From Spirochaetales bacterium (GTDB taxonomy: Bacteria > Spirochaetota > Spirochaetia > DAHUYW01), in contig DAHUYW010000006.1 of NCBI GenBank assembly GCA_027306915.1, forward strand, positions 62,001 to 126,000: a stretch of 64,000 nt of DNA, read 5' to 3'. Position numbers and translations under genes: made by a program. How positions within the stretch are numbered: position 1 is the stretch's first letter; every line of letters begins with the position of its first letter. Of this stretch, positions 18,236-26,810 are shown in pieces. A model generated the notes under the pieces. The model saw only the letters and a program-made list of their open reading frames with translations. It made no database searches and was not told where the DNA came from.

Positions 18236-18669
18236 GGCGCACCCCCCCAGGCGGCGAGGAGCTTCGCCACGCCGTCGATTATCGCCTTGGGGCTCGCGGG
18301 GCAACCGGGGATGTAGGCGTTGACCGGAATGACCCGGTCGATACCCCCCTCGACGTTGTAGAGCCCGCGAAAGACTCCCCCGGAGGTCGCGCAGCTGCCC
18401 ACGGCGACGACCAGCTTGGGCTCGGGCATCTGCTCGTAGATGCGCAGCAGCCGATCCCGAATCTGGAGGGTCACCGGTCCCGAGCAGACAAGAATGTCGG
18501 CGTGGCGGGGAGTTCCTTTCAGCTGTACCCCGAAGCGCTCCAGATCGAAGCGCGGGGTGAGGGTTGCGATTATCTCGATGTCGCAGGCGTTGCACGCGCC
18601 GGTGTTAAAGTGGAGAATCCAGGGCGATTTCCGCCGCGCCCAGCGGACGATCTTGTGCACGGGACTCAT
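18232..18669 (-). CDS. Complex I-like hydrogenase, small subunit (NuoB-like)
   Basis: A 145-residue small subunit holding the proximal [4Fe-4S] cluster. Ligands are Cys26 and Cys29 in CNACDIE, Cys93 in GSCATSGG and Cys123 in PGCPASP, as in NuoB, EchC and MbhJ. It transfers electrons from the ferredoxin-like subunit to the nickel site. It is translationally coupled to the NuoC-like gene and follows the NuoA-like gene by 6 bases. Confidence 0.93.
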   Translation of the reverse strand: MSPVHKIVRWARRKSPWILHFNTGACNACDIEIIATLTPRFDLERFGVQLKGTPRHADILVCSGPVTLQIRDRLLRIYEQMPEPKLVVAVGSCATSGGVFRGLYNVEGGIDRVIPVNAYIPGCPASPKAIIDGVAKLLAAWGGAP

Positions 18670-18675
18670 GGCCGG

Positions 18676-19008
18676 CTACCTCCTCATCAAGATTATGAAG
18701 CCGAGCAGCGCCCCCGCCACGTAGAGCCCGGCCGTGGCGGCGGCTCCCGCGTCGAGGGAGGGGACCGTCGCCACGGTGAGGACGGCCACGTGGAGGATGA
18801 TGAACGCAAACGCGAAGGGAAAGAACTGCGCGTACTCCGGCGGGAACTGGTTGCGCTCAAGGCGCTCGCCTCCCGTGTAGGGCTCGCGCAAGGAACCGGC
18901 CGCTCCCCTTCTCTTGTAGCCGAAAACCGACACGGCGAGCGATACCAAAGCCAGGACCGCGAATATCGCGAGAAAGGCCACAGCGGGCGAGAGCAGTATC
19001 GCCTTCAT
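18676..19008 (-). CDS. Complex I-like hydrogenase, small NuoA-like membrane subunit
   Basis: A 110-residue protein with three predicted helices (about 5-27, 62-83 and 88-107). The loop after the first helix contains REPYTGGE, comparable in place and form to the PYECG/PFESG loop of NuoA, and the second helix begins AQFFPFAFAF, where NuoA has a similar aromatic-rich start. NuoA lies at the interface between membrane and hydrophilic arms. The assignment rests on topology, loop and operon position, so it is less secure than its neighbours. MbhI-like or lineage-specific subunits are alternatives. Confidence 0.6.
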   Translation of the reverse strand: MKAILLSPAVAFLAIFAVLALVSLAVSVFGYKRRGAAGSLREPYTGGERLERNQFPPEYAQFFPFAFAFIILHVAVLTVATVPSLDAGAAATAGLYVAGALLGFIILMRR

Positions 19009-19011
19009 TCC

Positions 19012-19329
19012 CTACCCCTTCAGCTTGCGCGTCAGGCGCACGCTCAGAGAGTCATGGCGGCGCGCGATGGCGACGATGAACCCGGAGGCCACCGCCACGA
19101 CGACGGTCTCGATGATTATCACGGTGATGATGAGCGGCTGAACCGCTGCGATGCGCCCGCTCGCGAACCCGGCTGCTGCGATCGCGAGCGTCACACCCTT
19201 CGTGAGGAGCTCGAGCCCGAGAAGCACCCGCAGCAGGTTGAGGGAGAGGATAAGGCAATACAGCCCCTCGATCACGAGCAGAACGACGAAGACGGCCAAC
19301 AGCAGAAAGCTCTCGCCCCCGCCCGTCAT
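19012..19329 (-). CDS. Complex I-like hydrogenase, NuoK/MrpC-like membrane subunit
   Basis: A 105-residue, three-helix protein resembling NuoK, MrpC and HyfE. The second helix carries the conserved buried glutamate in GLELLTKGV. A QPLIITVIIIETVV stretch, matching the NuoK pattern of ALxLTxIVI-type helices, forms the third. In relatives it is part of the proton path through the membrane arm. It overlaps the NuoJ-like stop by 4 bases. Confidence 0.85.
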   Translation of the reverse strand: MTGGGESFLLLAVFVVLLVIEGLYCLILSLNLLRVLLGLELLTKGVTLAIAAAGFASGRIAAVQPLIITVIIIETVVVAVASGFIVAIARRHDSLSVRLTRKLKG

Positions 19330-19805
19330 TTTGGCCCCTCCTTGAATAGTACCACGATTCCGAGCGCCCCCGCGATGACGATGAGCACCTGGCCGAAGAG
19401 GTCGAGCCGCCGAGAGGCCCAGAAGATCGCTCGGGGCCCTCCCTCGGGGAGAGCAGGGGCCACGGCGATAGGAAGGTGCACGAAGGTGAGCGCGATCCCG
19501 GCCGCGAGGAGCAGGATCGGGAGCGGCCAGAAGCGCCTGAGATGGATCCGGCGAACGAGCGGGTGCTCCTCCTGCTGCTGGCGCCGGGTGAGGCTCACCA
19601 CGCTCACGAAAAGGACCGGGATCAGCCCGGCGCCGATGGAGAGCTCAAAGACTGCGGCGAGCGTCGCGCCCAGGGTGAATAGCGCCACCGCGAGCAGCAC
19701 GCTCACCAGGGCGAGCCCGATCGCGGCCCGCAGCATCGTGAGCGTGACGACGCTCCACAGGGCGGCAGCCACCATCACCGAAAGCACAATCACCGTGAGC
19801 GCCAT
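19326..19805 (-). CDS. Complex I-like hydrogenase, NuoJ-like membrane subunit
   Basis: A 159-residue protein with about five hydrophobic helices. The N-terminal two thirds resemble NuoJ or the MbhD/DUF4040 type, with LRAAIGLALVSVLLAVALF and the short-loop segment ELSIGAGLIPVLF typical of that group. In complex I the equivalent helix with a pi-bulge relays conformational change to the antiporter-like subunits. It is four bases from the NuoN-like gene and overlaps the NuoK-like start. Confidence 0.75.
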   Translation of the reverse strand: MALTVIVLSVMVAAALWSVVTLTMLRAAIGLALVSVLLAVALFTLGATLAAVFELSIGAGLIPVLFVSVVSLTRRQQQEEHPLVRRIHLRRFWPLPILLLAAGIALTFVHLPIAVAPALPEGGPRAIFWASRRLDLFGQVLIVIAGALGIVVLFKEGPK

Positions 19806-19808
19806 CCT

Positions 19809-21248
19809 CTACCTCACAAACAGCCCGATGATGAAGGGTGAGCCGAGCCCGATCCCGACATTGACCACCGACAGGGCGATAGCCGGAAGGAGAAAGGCCG
19901 CGCCACCCTCGACCGCAGGTCGAACCGCGGGGTCCGCATTTGCCCAGAAGGTCCTCCGATGCCATCCGATGAAATAGGCGAGGGTGAGGAGGCTCGCCAC
20001 CACCGCCGTCACCGCGTAGCCCTGGTGCCCGGTCTGCCAGAGGGCGATCACCACGAGAAGCTTGCTCCAGAACCCTGAGAGGGGGGGGAGTCCCGCGATC
20101 GAGAGCGAGGCGAGGACCGAGGTTCCCGCGGTAATCGGCATTCCTTTTCCGAGACCTCCCGATCGATCGAGACCGCTCGAGCCGGTCGCTCGCTCCAGCG
20201 AGGCGACGTTTCCGAAGAGCTGGGAGGTGCAGACGGCATGGGAAAAGAAGTGAAGGGCCGCCCCGAGGAGCCCGAGCAAGTTACCCGCCGCGAGCCCTGC
20301 CACTATGTAACCGACCTGGCTCACGCTTGAGTAGGCGAGCATCCGCTTCGCGTCCCGCTGTGCGAGCCCGGCGAAGGCCCCCACGACAATGGAAAGGATG
20401 CCCACCCCAATGAGCGCCTCACGTATCGCCCCGCCTCCCTGCGAGAGCGCCAGCACGACACGCACGATTCCGAAGGTCCCCGAAGCCTTTGTCGCAATCC
20501 CGGCCATGAGGGCGCTCACCGCCGTGGGCGCTCCCGTGTAGGCGTCGGGCACCCACCAGTGGAAGGGAACGAAGCCCCCCTTCGTGAGGAGGCCGGCGGC
20601 AAAGAGGATCACCCCCAGTCGGCCGAGTCCGCCCCCCGTCCCCGCCGCCCGCGCGAGGCTCGCAAACGAGAGGTCGCCCTCGGTCAAGGTAAGAAGCGCT
20701 ATCCCGGCGAGGAGGAGCACCGTTGCCACCCCCGAGAGCACGAGGTACTTGAAGCCTCCCTCGATCGCCTGCGCTTCGCCTCCCATCGCGATGAGAACGT
20801 AGGTCGATATCGATACGATCTCGATGAAGACATAGAGGGAAAACAGATCGGTGACGAGGGCAACCCCGTCTATTCCCATCAGGTTGATGAGGAGAAGGCT
20901 CGCGAAGGTGAGCCGGCGGCCCTCGTCGCGCATCGTCGACCAGGCGACCGGGAGGACCCCGACGCCGACAACCCCGGCCGAGAGAATCGCCACGAGGCTC
21001 CAAAGGTCGAGCCGGAGGTGAAAGCCAAGGAGAGCTTCCAACCCGGCGCCGGGGGAGCCCGATGGGGCGACCGCGCCGGCTTCTGCCAAGCCGCCCGCTC
21101 GCGAGACGAGCAGGACGAGGGCCGCCGCGGCCTGCGCGAGGAAGAGGGCAAAGGTGAGCCCGAAGGCTACCGGCGCGCGCGCCCTCCGCGGCAGGAGGTT
21201 CGCGAGGATCAGCGCGAAGAAGGGAAGAATAACAAAGGCGTAGGCCAT
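19809..21248 (-). CDS. Complex I-like hydrogenase, antiporter-like subunit (NuoN/MrpD type)
   Basis: A 479-residue protein with about 14 helices of the proton-conducting NuoL/M/N family. The discontinuous-helix region KGGFVPFHWWVPDAYTGAPT (about residue 250) carries the central lysine. A second lysine-containing segment, AQRDAKRMLAYSSVSQVGY, is also family typical. It most resembles NuoN, MrpD and HyfF. It is the third of three antiporter-like genes at the front of the operon and lies 3 bases after the NuoL-like gene. Confidence 0.9.
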   Translation of the reverse strand: MAYAFVILPFFALILANLLPRRARAPVAFGLTFALFLAQAAAALVLLVSRAGGLAEAGAVAPSGSPGAGLEALLGFHLRLDLWSLVAILSAGVVGVGVLPVAWSTMRDEGRRLTFASLLLINLMGIDGVALVTDLFSLYVFIEIVSISTYVLIAMGGEAQAIEGGFKYLVLSGVATVLLLAGIALLTLTEGDLSFASLARAAGTGGGLGRLGVILFAAGLLTKGGFVPFHWWVPDAYTGAPTAVSALMAGIATKASGTFGIVRVVLALSQGGGAIREALIGVGILSIVVGAFAGLAQRDAKRMLAYSSVSQVGYIVAGLAAGNLLGLLGAALHFFSHAVCTSQLFGNVASLERATGSSGLDRSGGLGKGMPITAGTSVLASLSIAGLPPLSGFWSKLLVVIALWQTGHQGYAVTAVVASLLTLAYFIGWHRRTFWANADPAVRPAVEGGAAFLLPAIALSVVNVGIGLGSPFIIGLFVR

Positions 21249-21251
21249 CTC

Positions 21252-23240
21252 CTACCTCACCACCACGAGAACGAGAAGAATCGCAGCGACGACCATCCAG
21301 ACCAGATAGAGCTGATAGCTTCCCGACTGCGCGCGCGAGATCAAGCCGCTCACGATCGACTTCGCGCCCACGATGAGGCGCTCGTACACCCAGTCCACCC
21401 CGCGATCGACTCCGCGCAACAACCGGGCGAGAAACCGGACGGCGACTCGCCCGATCGCATAGGGGTCAAGCCTCCCCGAAAGCGCGACCGCATAGAGCCG
21501 TCCGAGCAGGGGGGCGTGGATGAGGTGATCCGCCGCGCCCAGGCCGGAGCCGCTCCGCCGGACCCCGTAAAGATGGCTGGCAACCGCCACGCAGAGGACG
21601 CCGATCGTTGCGAGCGCGAGCGGGAGGCTCCGCGGCAGGCCGGCGAAGCTCTGCCCGCCCAACCTGTGCCCGAGGATCGGCTCGATGAGCCCTCGGAGCG
21701 GGAGGGCGTTGGCGAGTCCAAAGAGAAGACAGGCAGCGGCGAGAACGGCGATGGGCACGAGAATCTGCCAGGGGGCCTCGCGAACCCCGGCCGCTTCGCC
21801 GGATGATGCGCCGGGCGCGCAGGCGGCTGCGCCCGCCGGGTCGGCAGCCCTGTCGGGCGCGTCGGCATCACGGATTCGCGCATCGCCTCCCGCGCCGCCC
21901 CCCCCTCCCACGAAAGCCGGATCGGCTTCGGGCGGGTCGGAAGCAAGCCGGCGGCCTGGCCGCTCCGGGCCGAGGTAGACGGCGTGGCCGAGCTTCAAGA
22001 AGGAGGCCGCGGTCAACAAGCTCCCGAGCAGGGCGGCGGCATAGAAGGGCCACCCCCGGTCAAGCGCGGCCTCGTAGACGAGCTCCTTCGAGAAGAAGCC
22101 GTTCAAGGGGGGCACCCCCGAGATCGAGGCGGCGACTACTACGAAGAGCGCGAAGGTTATCGGCATCTTCCGAGAAAGACCGCCGAGCTCGCCAAGCTCG
22201 GTCGTCCCCGCCTGGCGCTCCACCGAGCCGGCTGTGAGAAAGAGACCCGACTTGTAGATCGCGTGGTTGATCATGTGGAAGAGCCCGCCCACGATTCCGA
22301 CCGGGAGCGCGGTGCCGATCCCGAGCACCATGTAGCCGACCTGGCTTATCGCATGGTAGGCGAGCAGGCGTTTGTAGCTCTTCTGCGCGAGGGCCATCAT
22401 GACGGCGAGCAGGATCGTCGCCGCCCCGACGATCATCATGAGCGTCGAGAGCCAAGAGCCGACCCCGACCGCGAAAAGATCGAGGGTGATGCGCGCGAGA
22501 AGATAGATCCCCAGGAGCTTCTCGAGGGAGGCCGGGAGGAAGGCCATGAAGGGAAGGGGGGCGTCCACCGCTGCGTCGGGGATCCAGCTGTGGAAGGGCA
22601 TGGAACCGGCCTTGCCGAGGGCTCCGACGAGAAGCAGCACGAAGGCGACGGCCGCGGGGCCGGTTGCAGGGAGGTGGATCGCCGAGATTCGGAAGGTGTG
22701 AGCCTCCGTTCCGGCAAGGATGATTCCGGCCATCAAGCAGAGATCCGTGAGCGCGACGATGACGAAGGACTTGATCGCGGTCGGGAAGGCGGCCGCTCGC
22801 CCCGTAACGATCATCCCGAAGGTAGTGAGCAGGAGCCCCTCCCAGAAGATGAGGAGGAGAACCAGGTCGTCGGCGAGGAGGACTCCGTTGGCAAGGCCCA
22901 GGGTGAAGAGGGCATAGAAGAAGAAGCGATGGGCAGCGCGCCGCCCTTTGAGGAAGAGGGTCGAATAGAGGATAACGAGGAAGCCGAAGCCGGCGACCGC
23001 GACCAGCAGAAAGGCGCTGAAGGAGGTTGCCGTGAGGGCAAACGCGAAACCCGGCTCGAACCAGCGGAGATCGATCGATTCCCGCAGGGGGAAGCCGATC
23101 ACCGTGACGGCGAGATTCACGGCCGATACCGCGAGGGCGACGATCCCGCTCCCGCGCGAGCCTTCCCTGCTGAAAATGAAGCAGAAGAATGAGGCGCCGA
23201 GCGGAACGAAGATCGGAAGGAAAAGCTCGACCCCGTTCAT
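21252..23240 (-). CDS. Complex I-like hydrogenase, large antiporter-like subunit (NuoL type)
   Basis: A 662-residue subunit, the longest of the three. The family core is at about residues 100-400, with GSMPFHSWIPDAAVDAPLP and KRLLAYHAISQVGYM. The C-terminal extension includes a Gly/Ala/Asp-rich linker (about residues 435-480) and then further helices. The length and extra C-terminal helices recall the lateral helix of NuoL. The low-complexity linker is unlike the other two subunits. Its ATG overlaps the previous stop by 4 bases. Confidence 0.88.
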   Translation of the reverse strand: MNGVELFLPIFVPLGASFFCFIFSREGSRGSGIVALAVSAVNLAVTVIGFPLRESIDLRWFEPGFAFALTATSFSAFLLVAVAGFGFLVILYSTLFLKGRRAAHRFFFYALFTLGLANGVLLADDLVLLLIFWEGLLLTTFGMIVTGRAAAFPTAIKSFVIVALTDLCLMAGIILAGTEAHTFRISAIHLPATGPAAVAFVLLLVGALGKAGSMPFHSWIPDAAVDAPLPFMAFLPASLEKLLGIYLLARITLDLFAVGVGSWLSTLMMIVGAATILLAVMMALAQKSYKRLLAYHAISQVGYMVLGIGTALPVGIVGGLFHMINHAIYKSGLFLTAGSVERQAGTTELGELGGLSRKMPITFALFVVVAASISGVPPLNGFFSKELVYEAALDRGWPFYAAALLGSLLTAASFLKLGHAVYLGPERPGRRLASDPPEADPAFVGGGGGAGGDARIRDADAPDRAADPAGAAACAPGASSGEAAGVREAPWQILVPIAVLAAACLLFGLANALPLRGLIEPILGHRLGGQSFAGLPRSLPLALATIGVLCVAVASHLYGVRRSGSGLGAADHLIHAPLLGRLYAVALSGRLDPYAIGRVAVRFLARLLRGVDRGVDWVYERLIVGAKSIVSGLISRAQSGSYQLYLVWMVVAAILLVLVVVR

Positions 23241-24670
23241 GGCCCTATCCCGTGAATCTCGAGGCCGATCGCGGCGACGAGGCGGGCGGGATACTGCACC
23301 AGGAGACCGCCCGCGAGCGAGAGGACGGCAAGAACGCAGACGCTTGCGATCATGAGGGTCGAGCCCTCACGCGCCGGAATCCCCTTCGGCTCGCCGAGGA
23401 AGACCAGGGAAAAGAGCCGGAAAAGGTAGAGAATCGTCAGGAGGGCCCCGAAGAGAAAGACCGCGGAGAGGACCCCTTCTCCGCTTCCCAAGGCGCCCGC
23501 AATAACCAGGTACTTGCTGTAGAAGCCGAGAAAGGGCGGTATTCCCATGATCGAAAAGGCGCAGGCAAGGAAGGCGACCGCGGTGACCGGCATGGTCCGA
23601 AGGAGGCCGCCGAGACGGGTGACGTCGCGGGTGCCGGTGGCCTGCTCGATGACCCCCGCCGAGAGGAAGAGCCCGCCCTTCGCCAGCCCGTGCGCGAGGA
23701 GATAGAGCAGCCCTCCGGCGATGCCGGCGACGGTCCCGGAGCCTAGCCCCAAGAAGATGAAGCCAATCTGGCTCACGGTAGAGTAGGCGATGATGCGCTT
23801 GAGATCCGTCTCGATGAGCGCTGCGCCGGCCGCCACAACGGCGCTCGAAGCGGCGATGGCGAGAAGCAAGTGGTCCCAAAACGGGTCGATGATGAAGGTC
23901 ACAAGGAGCAGGCGAGCGAAGACGTAGAGACCTATCTTGACGAGGACGGCCGCATGCAGGAGGGCGGTCACAGGGGAGGGAGCGACGCCGGCGTCCGGCA
24001 GCCAGGTATGGAAGGGAAGCGTCGCCGACTTCGACAGGATCCCGGTCAGGATCAGGGGAGTGAGCGCAAAGGCAAGCCGCTTGCCCCGGAGCGCTGCGAG
24101 GTCAAAGGTGCCGTAGGCGCCGTAGATGGCAACGATGGCGACGAGCAGGAGCGTGGCGCCGAAGAAGGTGACGAGGAAGGCCTTGTCGGCTCTAAGCAGG
24201 TCGCGCGGCGTGCGGTAGAAGCCGATCAGACGCCAGCTCGCGATTGCAGTGAGCTCCCAGAAGAGGTAGAGGAAGAGCAGGCTTCGCGAATAGACCAAGC
24301 CCATCATCGCGCCAAGGAAGAGAACAACCATGGAGTAGTACTCATTCTGATGCTCGTAGTGCCGAATGTAGTCGAAGGAGTAGATCACGATGACCGCGCC
24401 GACGCCCGACGAGACGACCGCCATCAAGACCGCGAGGGCATCCGCCGCCAGAATGAAGCCGGCCCCCCACGGGAGCGGGATTTCGAAGACGGCCACCCGG
24501 CCTTGAAGCACGCCGGGGATGAGGGCGACCGAGCACAGGAGGGAGATCAGCACGAGCAGGAGCGAAAAATAGTTGCGCACGCCAGCTGAAAGGCGGCCGA
24601 GAAGGGGAAGCAGAAACGCACCGATGACTGGACCGCACACGGCGATCGCCAGGAGGAAAGAGGGAGACAC
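23237..24670 (-). CDS. Complex I-like hydrogenase, antiporter-like subunit (NuoM/MrpA-N type)
   Basis: The first gene of the left hydrogenase operon, about 477 residues with roughly 14 helices. Diagnostic segments are SKSATLPFHTWLPDAGVAP with the pumping-site lysine, VTALLHAAVLVKIG, and DLKRIIAYSTVSQIGF. The GTG at 24670 is preferred because GGAG (24679-24682) lies 8 bases before it and the membrane region begins at once. The frame is open another 52 codons upstream without membrane character. The gene is divergent from echA, with a shared 226-base promoter region. Confidence 0.88.
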   Translation of the reverse strand: MSPSFLLAIAVCGPVIGAFLLPLLGRLSAGVRNYFSLLLVLISLLCSVALIPGVLQGRVAVFEIPLPWGAGFILAADALAVLMAVVSSGVGAVIVIYSFDYIRHYEHQNEYYSMVVLFLGAMMGLVYSRSLLFLYLFWELTAIASWRLIGFYRTPRDLLRADKAFLVTFFGATLLLVAIVAIYGAYGTFDLAALRGKRLAFALTPLILTGILSKSATLPFHTWLPDAGVAPSPVTALLHAAVLVKIGLYVFARLLLVTFIIDPFWDHLLLAIAASSAVVAAGAALIETDLKRIIAYSTVSQIGFIFLGLGSGTVAGIAGGLLYLLAHGLAKGGLFLSAGVIEQATGTRDVTRLGGLLRTMPVTAVAFLACAFSIMGIPPFLGFYSKYLVIAGALGSGEGVLSAVFLFGALLTILYLFRLFSLVFLGEPKGIPAREGSTLMIASVCVLAVLSLAGGLLVQYPARLVAAIGLEIHGIGP

Positions 24671-24730
24671 GCAACTCGCTCCAATGGGATTGATTGCTGC
24701 CTCAAACTTGGGTTGTCTGCTCTTGAAAGG

Positions 24731-24736
24731 ATTATA
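24731..24736 (-). promoter_or_regulatory. Candidate -10 box of the left hydrogenase operon
   Basis: A perfect TATAAT on the minus strand would start transcription near 24724, giving a leader of about 55 bases before the GTG at 24670 with its GGAG ribosome site. The -35 region (TGGCGG or similar at 17 bases) is poor, so an activator or another sigma factor may be needed. Confidence 0.4.
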
Positions 24737-24856
24737 CGCCCGCGCGCCGGAAACCGCCACCTGGAAAAATCGAATTCTCCTTCCGGGAAGCGACCGAGCG
24801 CAGGGTATGTGGCAAATAGGGGTCAAAATAGTCAGAATTAGAGATTCCAGCGATAT

Positions 24857-24885
24857 TTGACAAAACCGGCTGAGCCAACTATACT
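24857..24885 (+). promoter_or_regulatory. Consensus sigma70 promoter of the Ech operon
   Basis: TTGACA (24857-24862), a 17-base spacer and TATACT (24880-24885) make a near-perfect promoter. The -10 ends only 11 bases before the echA ATG, and no Shine-Dalgarno is visible, so the transcript would have a leader of about 4-6 bases or none. Confidence 0.75.
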
Positions 24886-24896
24886 GGAATCATACC

Positions 24897-26810
24897 ATGC
24901 TTATCATCATAGGAAGCCTCCTTGGCGTACCCACGGTCGGCGCCATAGCTCTGCTTCTGGTCAGAAGCAAACCGATTCGAGATGTCATAATCCGGGTCTC
25001 TTCGGTGCTGCTGATCGCCGGAAGCATCCTTCTGCTCGTAGCGGCGTACGGGCGGAAACCGGCCGTTCTCTCCTTTATCGGAAGCGAGCTGGTTGGCAAC
25101 CTTCTCACGCTCCTTGAGGTGGGGATTGCAGCCTTTCTCGTCTATATCACGTTGAAGTGGAAGAGCTACCTGGGCTTTGGGCTTGTGGTCCTTCAGCTCG
25201 GGCTCATGGTCGTTTCGGAGCTCATGGGGCGCGGCGAACCGCCGCCGGCGAGCATCTTCATGGTCGATCAGCTCTCGGTGCTCATGACTTTGGTCGTGGG
25301 AATCGTAGGCGGGCTTATCGCGCTGTACTCCGCCGGCTACATGCGCTCCTACCACTACTTCCACCCGGAGGTTCGAGACCGCAGGCGGCTCTTCTTCTTT
25401 CTCGAGTTCATCTTCGTTGCCGCGATGTTCGGGCTGGTTTTCTCGAACGACCTCAAGTGGCTCTACTTCTTCTGGGAGGTGACCACCCTCTGCTCGTTCC
25501 TGCTGATCGGGTATACCGACACCGCCGAGGCGCGCAAGAACTCGCTCCTCGCCCTCGTCATCAATCTCGGCGGCGGTGTCGCCTTCATGCTGGCGATAGT
25601 CTACCTTCAGGCGACGGGCGGGGCCCAGGATCTCACCTCCCTCCTCGCGACCTCGAAGGCGGCGGTACTTATCCCGGTTGCCCTGTTCTCCATCGCGGGA
25701 TTCACGAAGTCGGCGCAGCTTCCCTTCTCGAAATGGCTTCTCGGAGCAATGGTGGCGCCGACCCCGGTCTCGGCGCTCCTGCATTCGAGCACCATGGTGA
25801 AGGCCGGAGTCTATTTGATACTCCGGATGGCGCCGCTCCTCAACGGGACCGTCCTCGGCTATGCCGTGAGCCTGGTGGGAGGGTTCACCTTCTTCGTCAC
25901 CTCGCTCCTCGCCGTATCCCAGACCAATGCGAAGCGCATGCTTGCCTATTCAACGGTCGCGAACCTCGGGCTCATCGTCGCCTGCGCCGGAATCGGCAAC
26001 TACCAGACCGTCTGGGTCGCCCTTTTCATCATCCTGTTCCATGCCGTCGCCAAGTCGCTCCTCTTCCTCGGAGTCGGGGTGGTCGGCTACAAGCTTCACT
26101 CGAACGACATCGAGGAGATGGACAATCTCATCGTGCGCTTCCCAGGGCTCGCCCTCATGATTGTGATCGGCATCTGCGGGATGTTCATCGCCCCCTTCGG
26201 AATGCTTATCAGCAAGTGGGCGGCCCTGGAGGCCTTCATCGACCTCAAGACCTGGATCGGCCCGGTCATCATCTTCTTCCTGGCCTACGGAAGCGCCGCG
26301 ACCATCTTCTTCTGGGGCAAATGGATGGGCAAGCTCATCTCGATAAACAGGTCGCGCTGGAAGGATCAGCCCGAGGACAAGCGCATAAGCCGCGACGAGT
26401 GGACCGCGATGGGGTCGCTCGCCGTCCTCACGATTACAACGGTCATCGGCTTTGCCCTCATCTCCCGCCACCTCGTGGAGCCTTTCGTCGACTCGCTCTA
26501 CGGCTACTCGCGGGTGATGGAGCGCAGCGACCTCATCCTCTCCACGGTCATGATGGGAATGATGATAGTCATCCCCTTCTTCCTGCTCTTTGTCCGACGG
26601 AGGACCCGCACGAAGCTCGGACGGGCCTACATGGCTGGGCGCGACACGACCGACGACCTGGTTTTCAGAAGCTCGAGCGGTAGCTCGACCGCCCTGTCGC
26701 TGCGGAACTTCTACCTTGAGAGTCTCTTCGGCGAGAGGCGACTCCTTCGGGCCGGAATCATCGTCGGGAGCGCTATGGTCCTCTTCGTCGTGGGGGCGAT
26801 ATTCCTATGA
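24897..26810 (+). CDS. echA: Ech hydrogenase subunit A, antiporter-like
   Basis: A 637-residue NuoL/MrpA-type membrane subunit, matching the usual EchA length of about 640. Key segments are TKSAQLPFSKWLLGAMVAP with the conserved lysine, VSALLHSSTMVKAGVYL and NAKRMLAYSTVANLGL, plus the C-terminal extension of EchA/NuoL. It is the single ion-translocating antiporter-like subunit of this complex, in contrast to three in the left hydrogenase. It begins directly after a consensus promoter with essentially no leader and overlaps echB by four bases. Confidence 0.92.
   Translation: MLIIIGSLLGVPTVGAIALLLVRSKPIRDVIIRVSSVLLIAGSILLLVAAYGRKPAVLSFIGSELVGNLLTLLEVGIAAFLVYITLKWKSYLGFGLVVLQLGLMVVSELMGRGEPPPASIFMVDQLSVLMTLVVGIVGGLIALYSAGYMRSYHYFHPEVRDRRRLFFFLEFIFVAAMFGLVFSNDLKWLYFFWEVTTLCSFLLIGYTDTAEARKNSLLALVINLGGGVAFMLAIVYLQATGGAQDLTSLLATSKAAVLIPVALFSIAGFTKSAQLPFSKWLLGAMVAPTPVSALLHSSTMVKAGVYLILRMAPLLNGTVLGYAVSLVGGFTFFVTSLLAVSQTNAKRMLAYSTVANLGLIVACAGIGNYQTVWVALFIILFHAVAKSLLFLGVGVVGYKLHSNDIEEMDNLIVRFPGLALMIVIGICGMFIAPFGMLISKWAALEAFIDLKTWIGPVIIFFLAYGSAATIFFWGKWMGKLISINRSRWKDQPEDKRISRDEWTAMGSLAVLTITTVIGFALISRHLVEPFVDSLYGYSRVMERSDLILSTVMMGMMIVIPFFLLFVRRRTRTKLGRAYMAGRDTTDDLVFRSSSGSSTALSLRNFYLESLFGERRLLRAGIIVGSAMVLFVVGAIFL

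Noticed and set aside
18214..19977. 587-residue plus-strand frame
   Set aside because: It lies antisense to five small hydrogenase subunits with correct overlaps and motifs. The plus-strand sequence is low-complexity and unlike a protein.
20559..23192. Long plus-strand frames of about 400 residues each
   Set aside because: Both are antisense shadows of the antiporter-like genes, dominated by charged residues.
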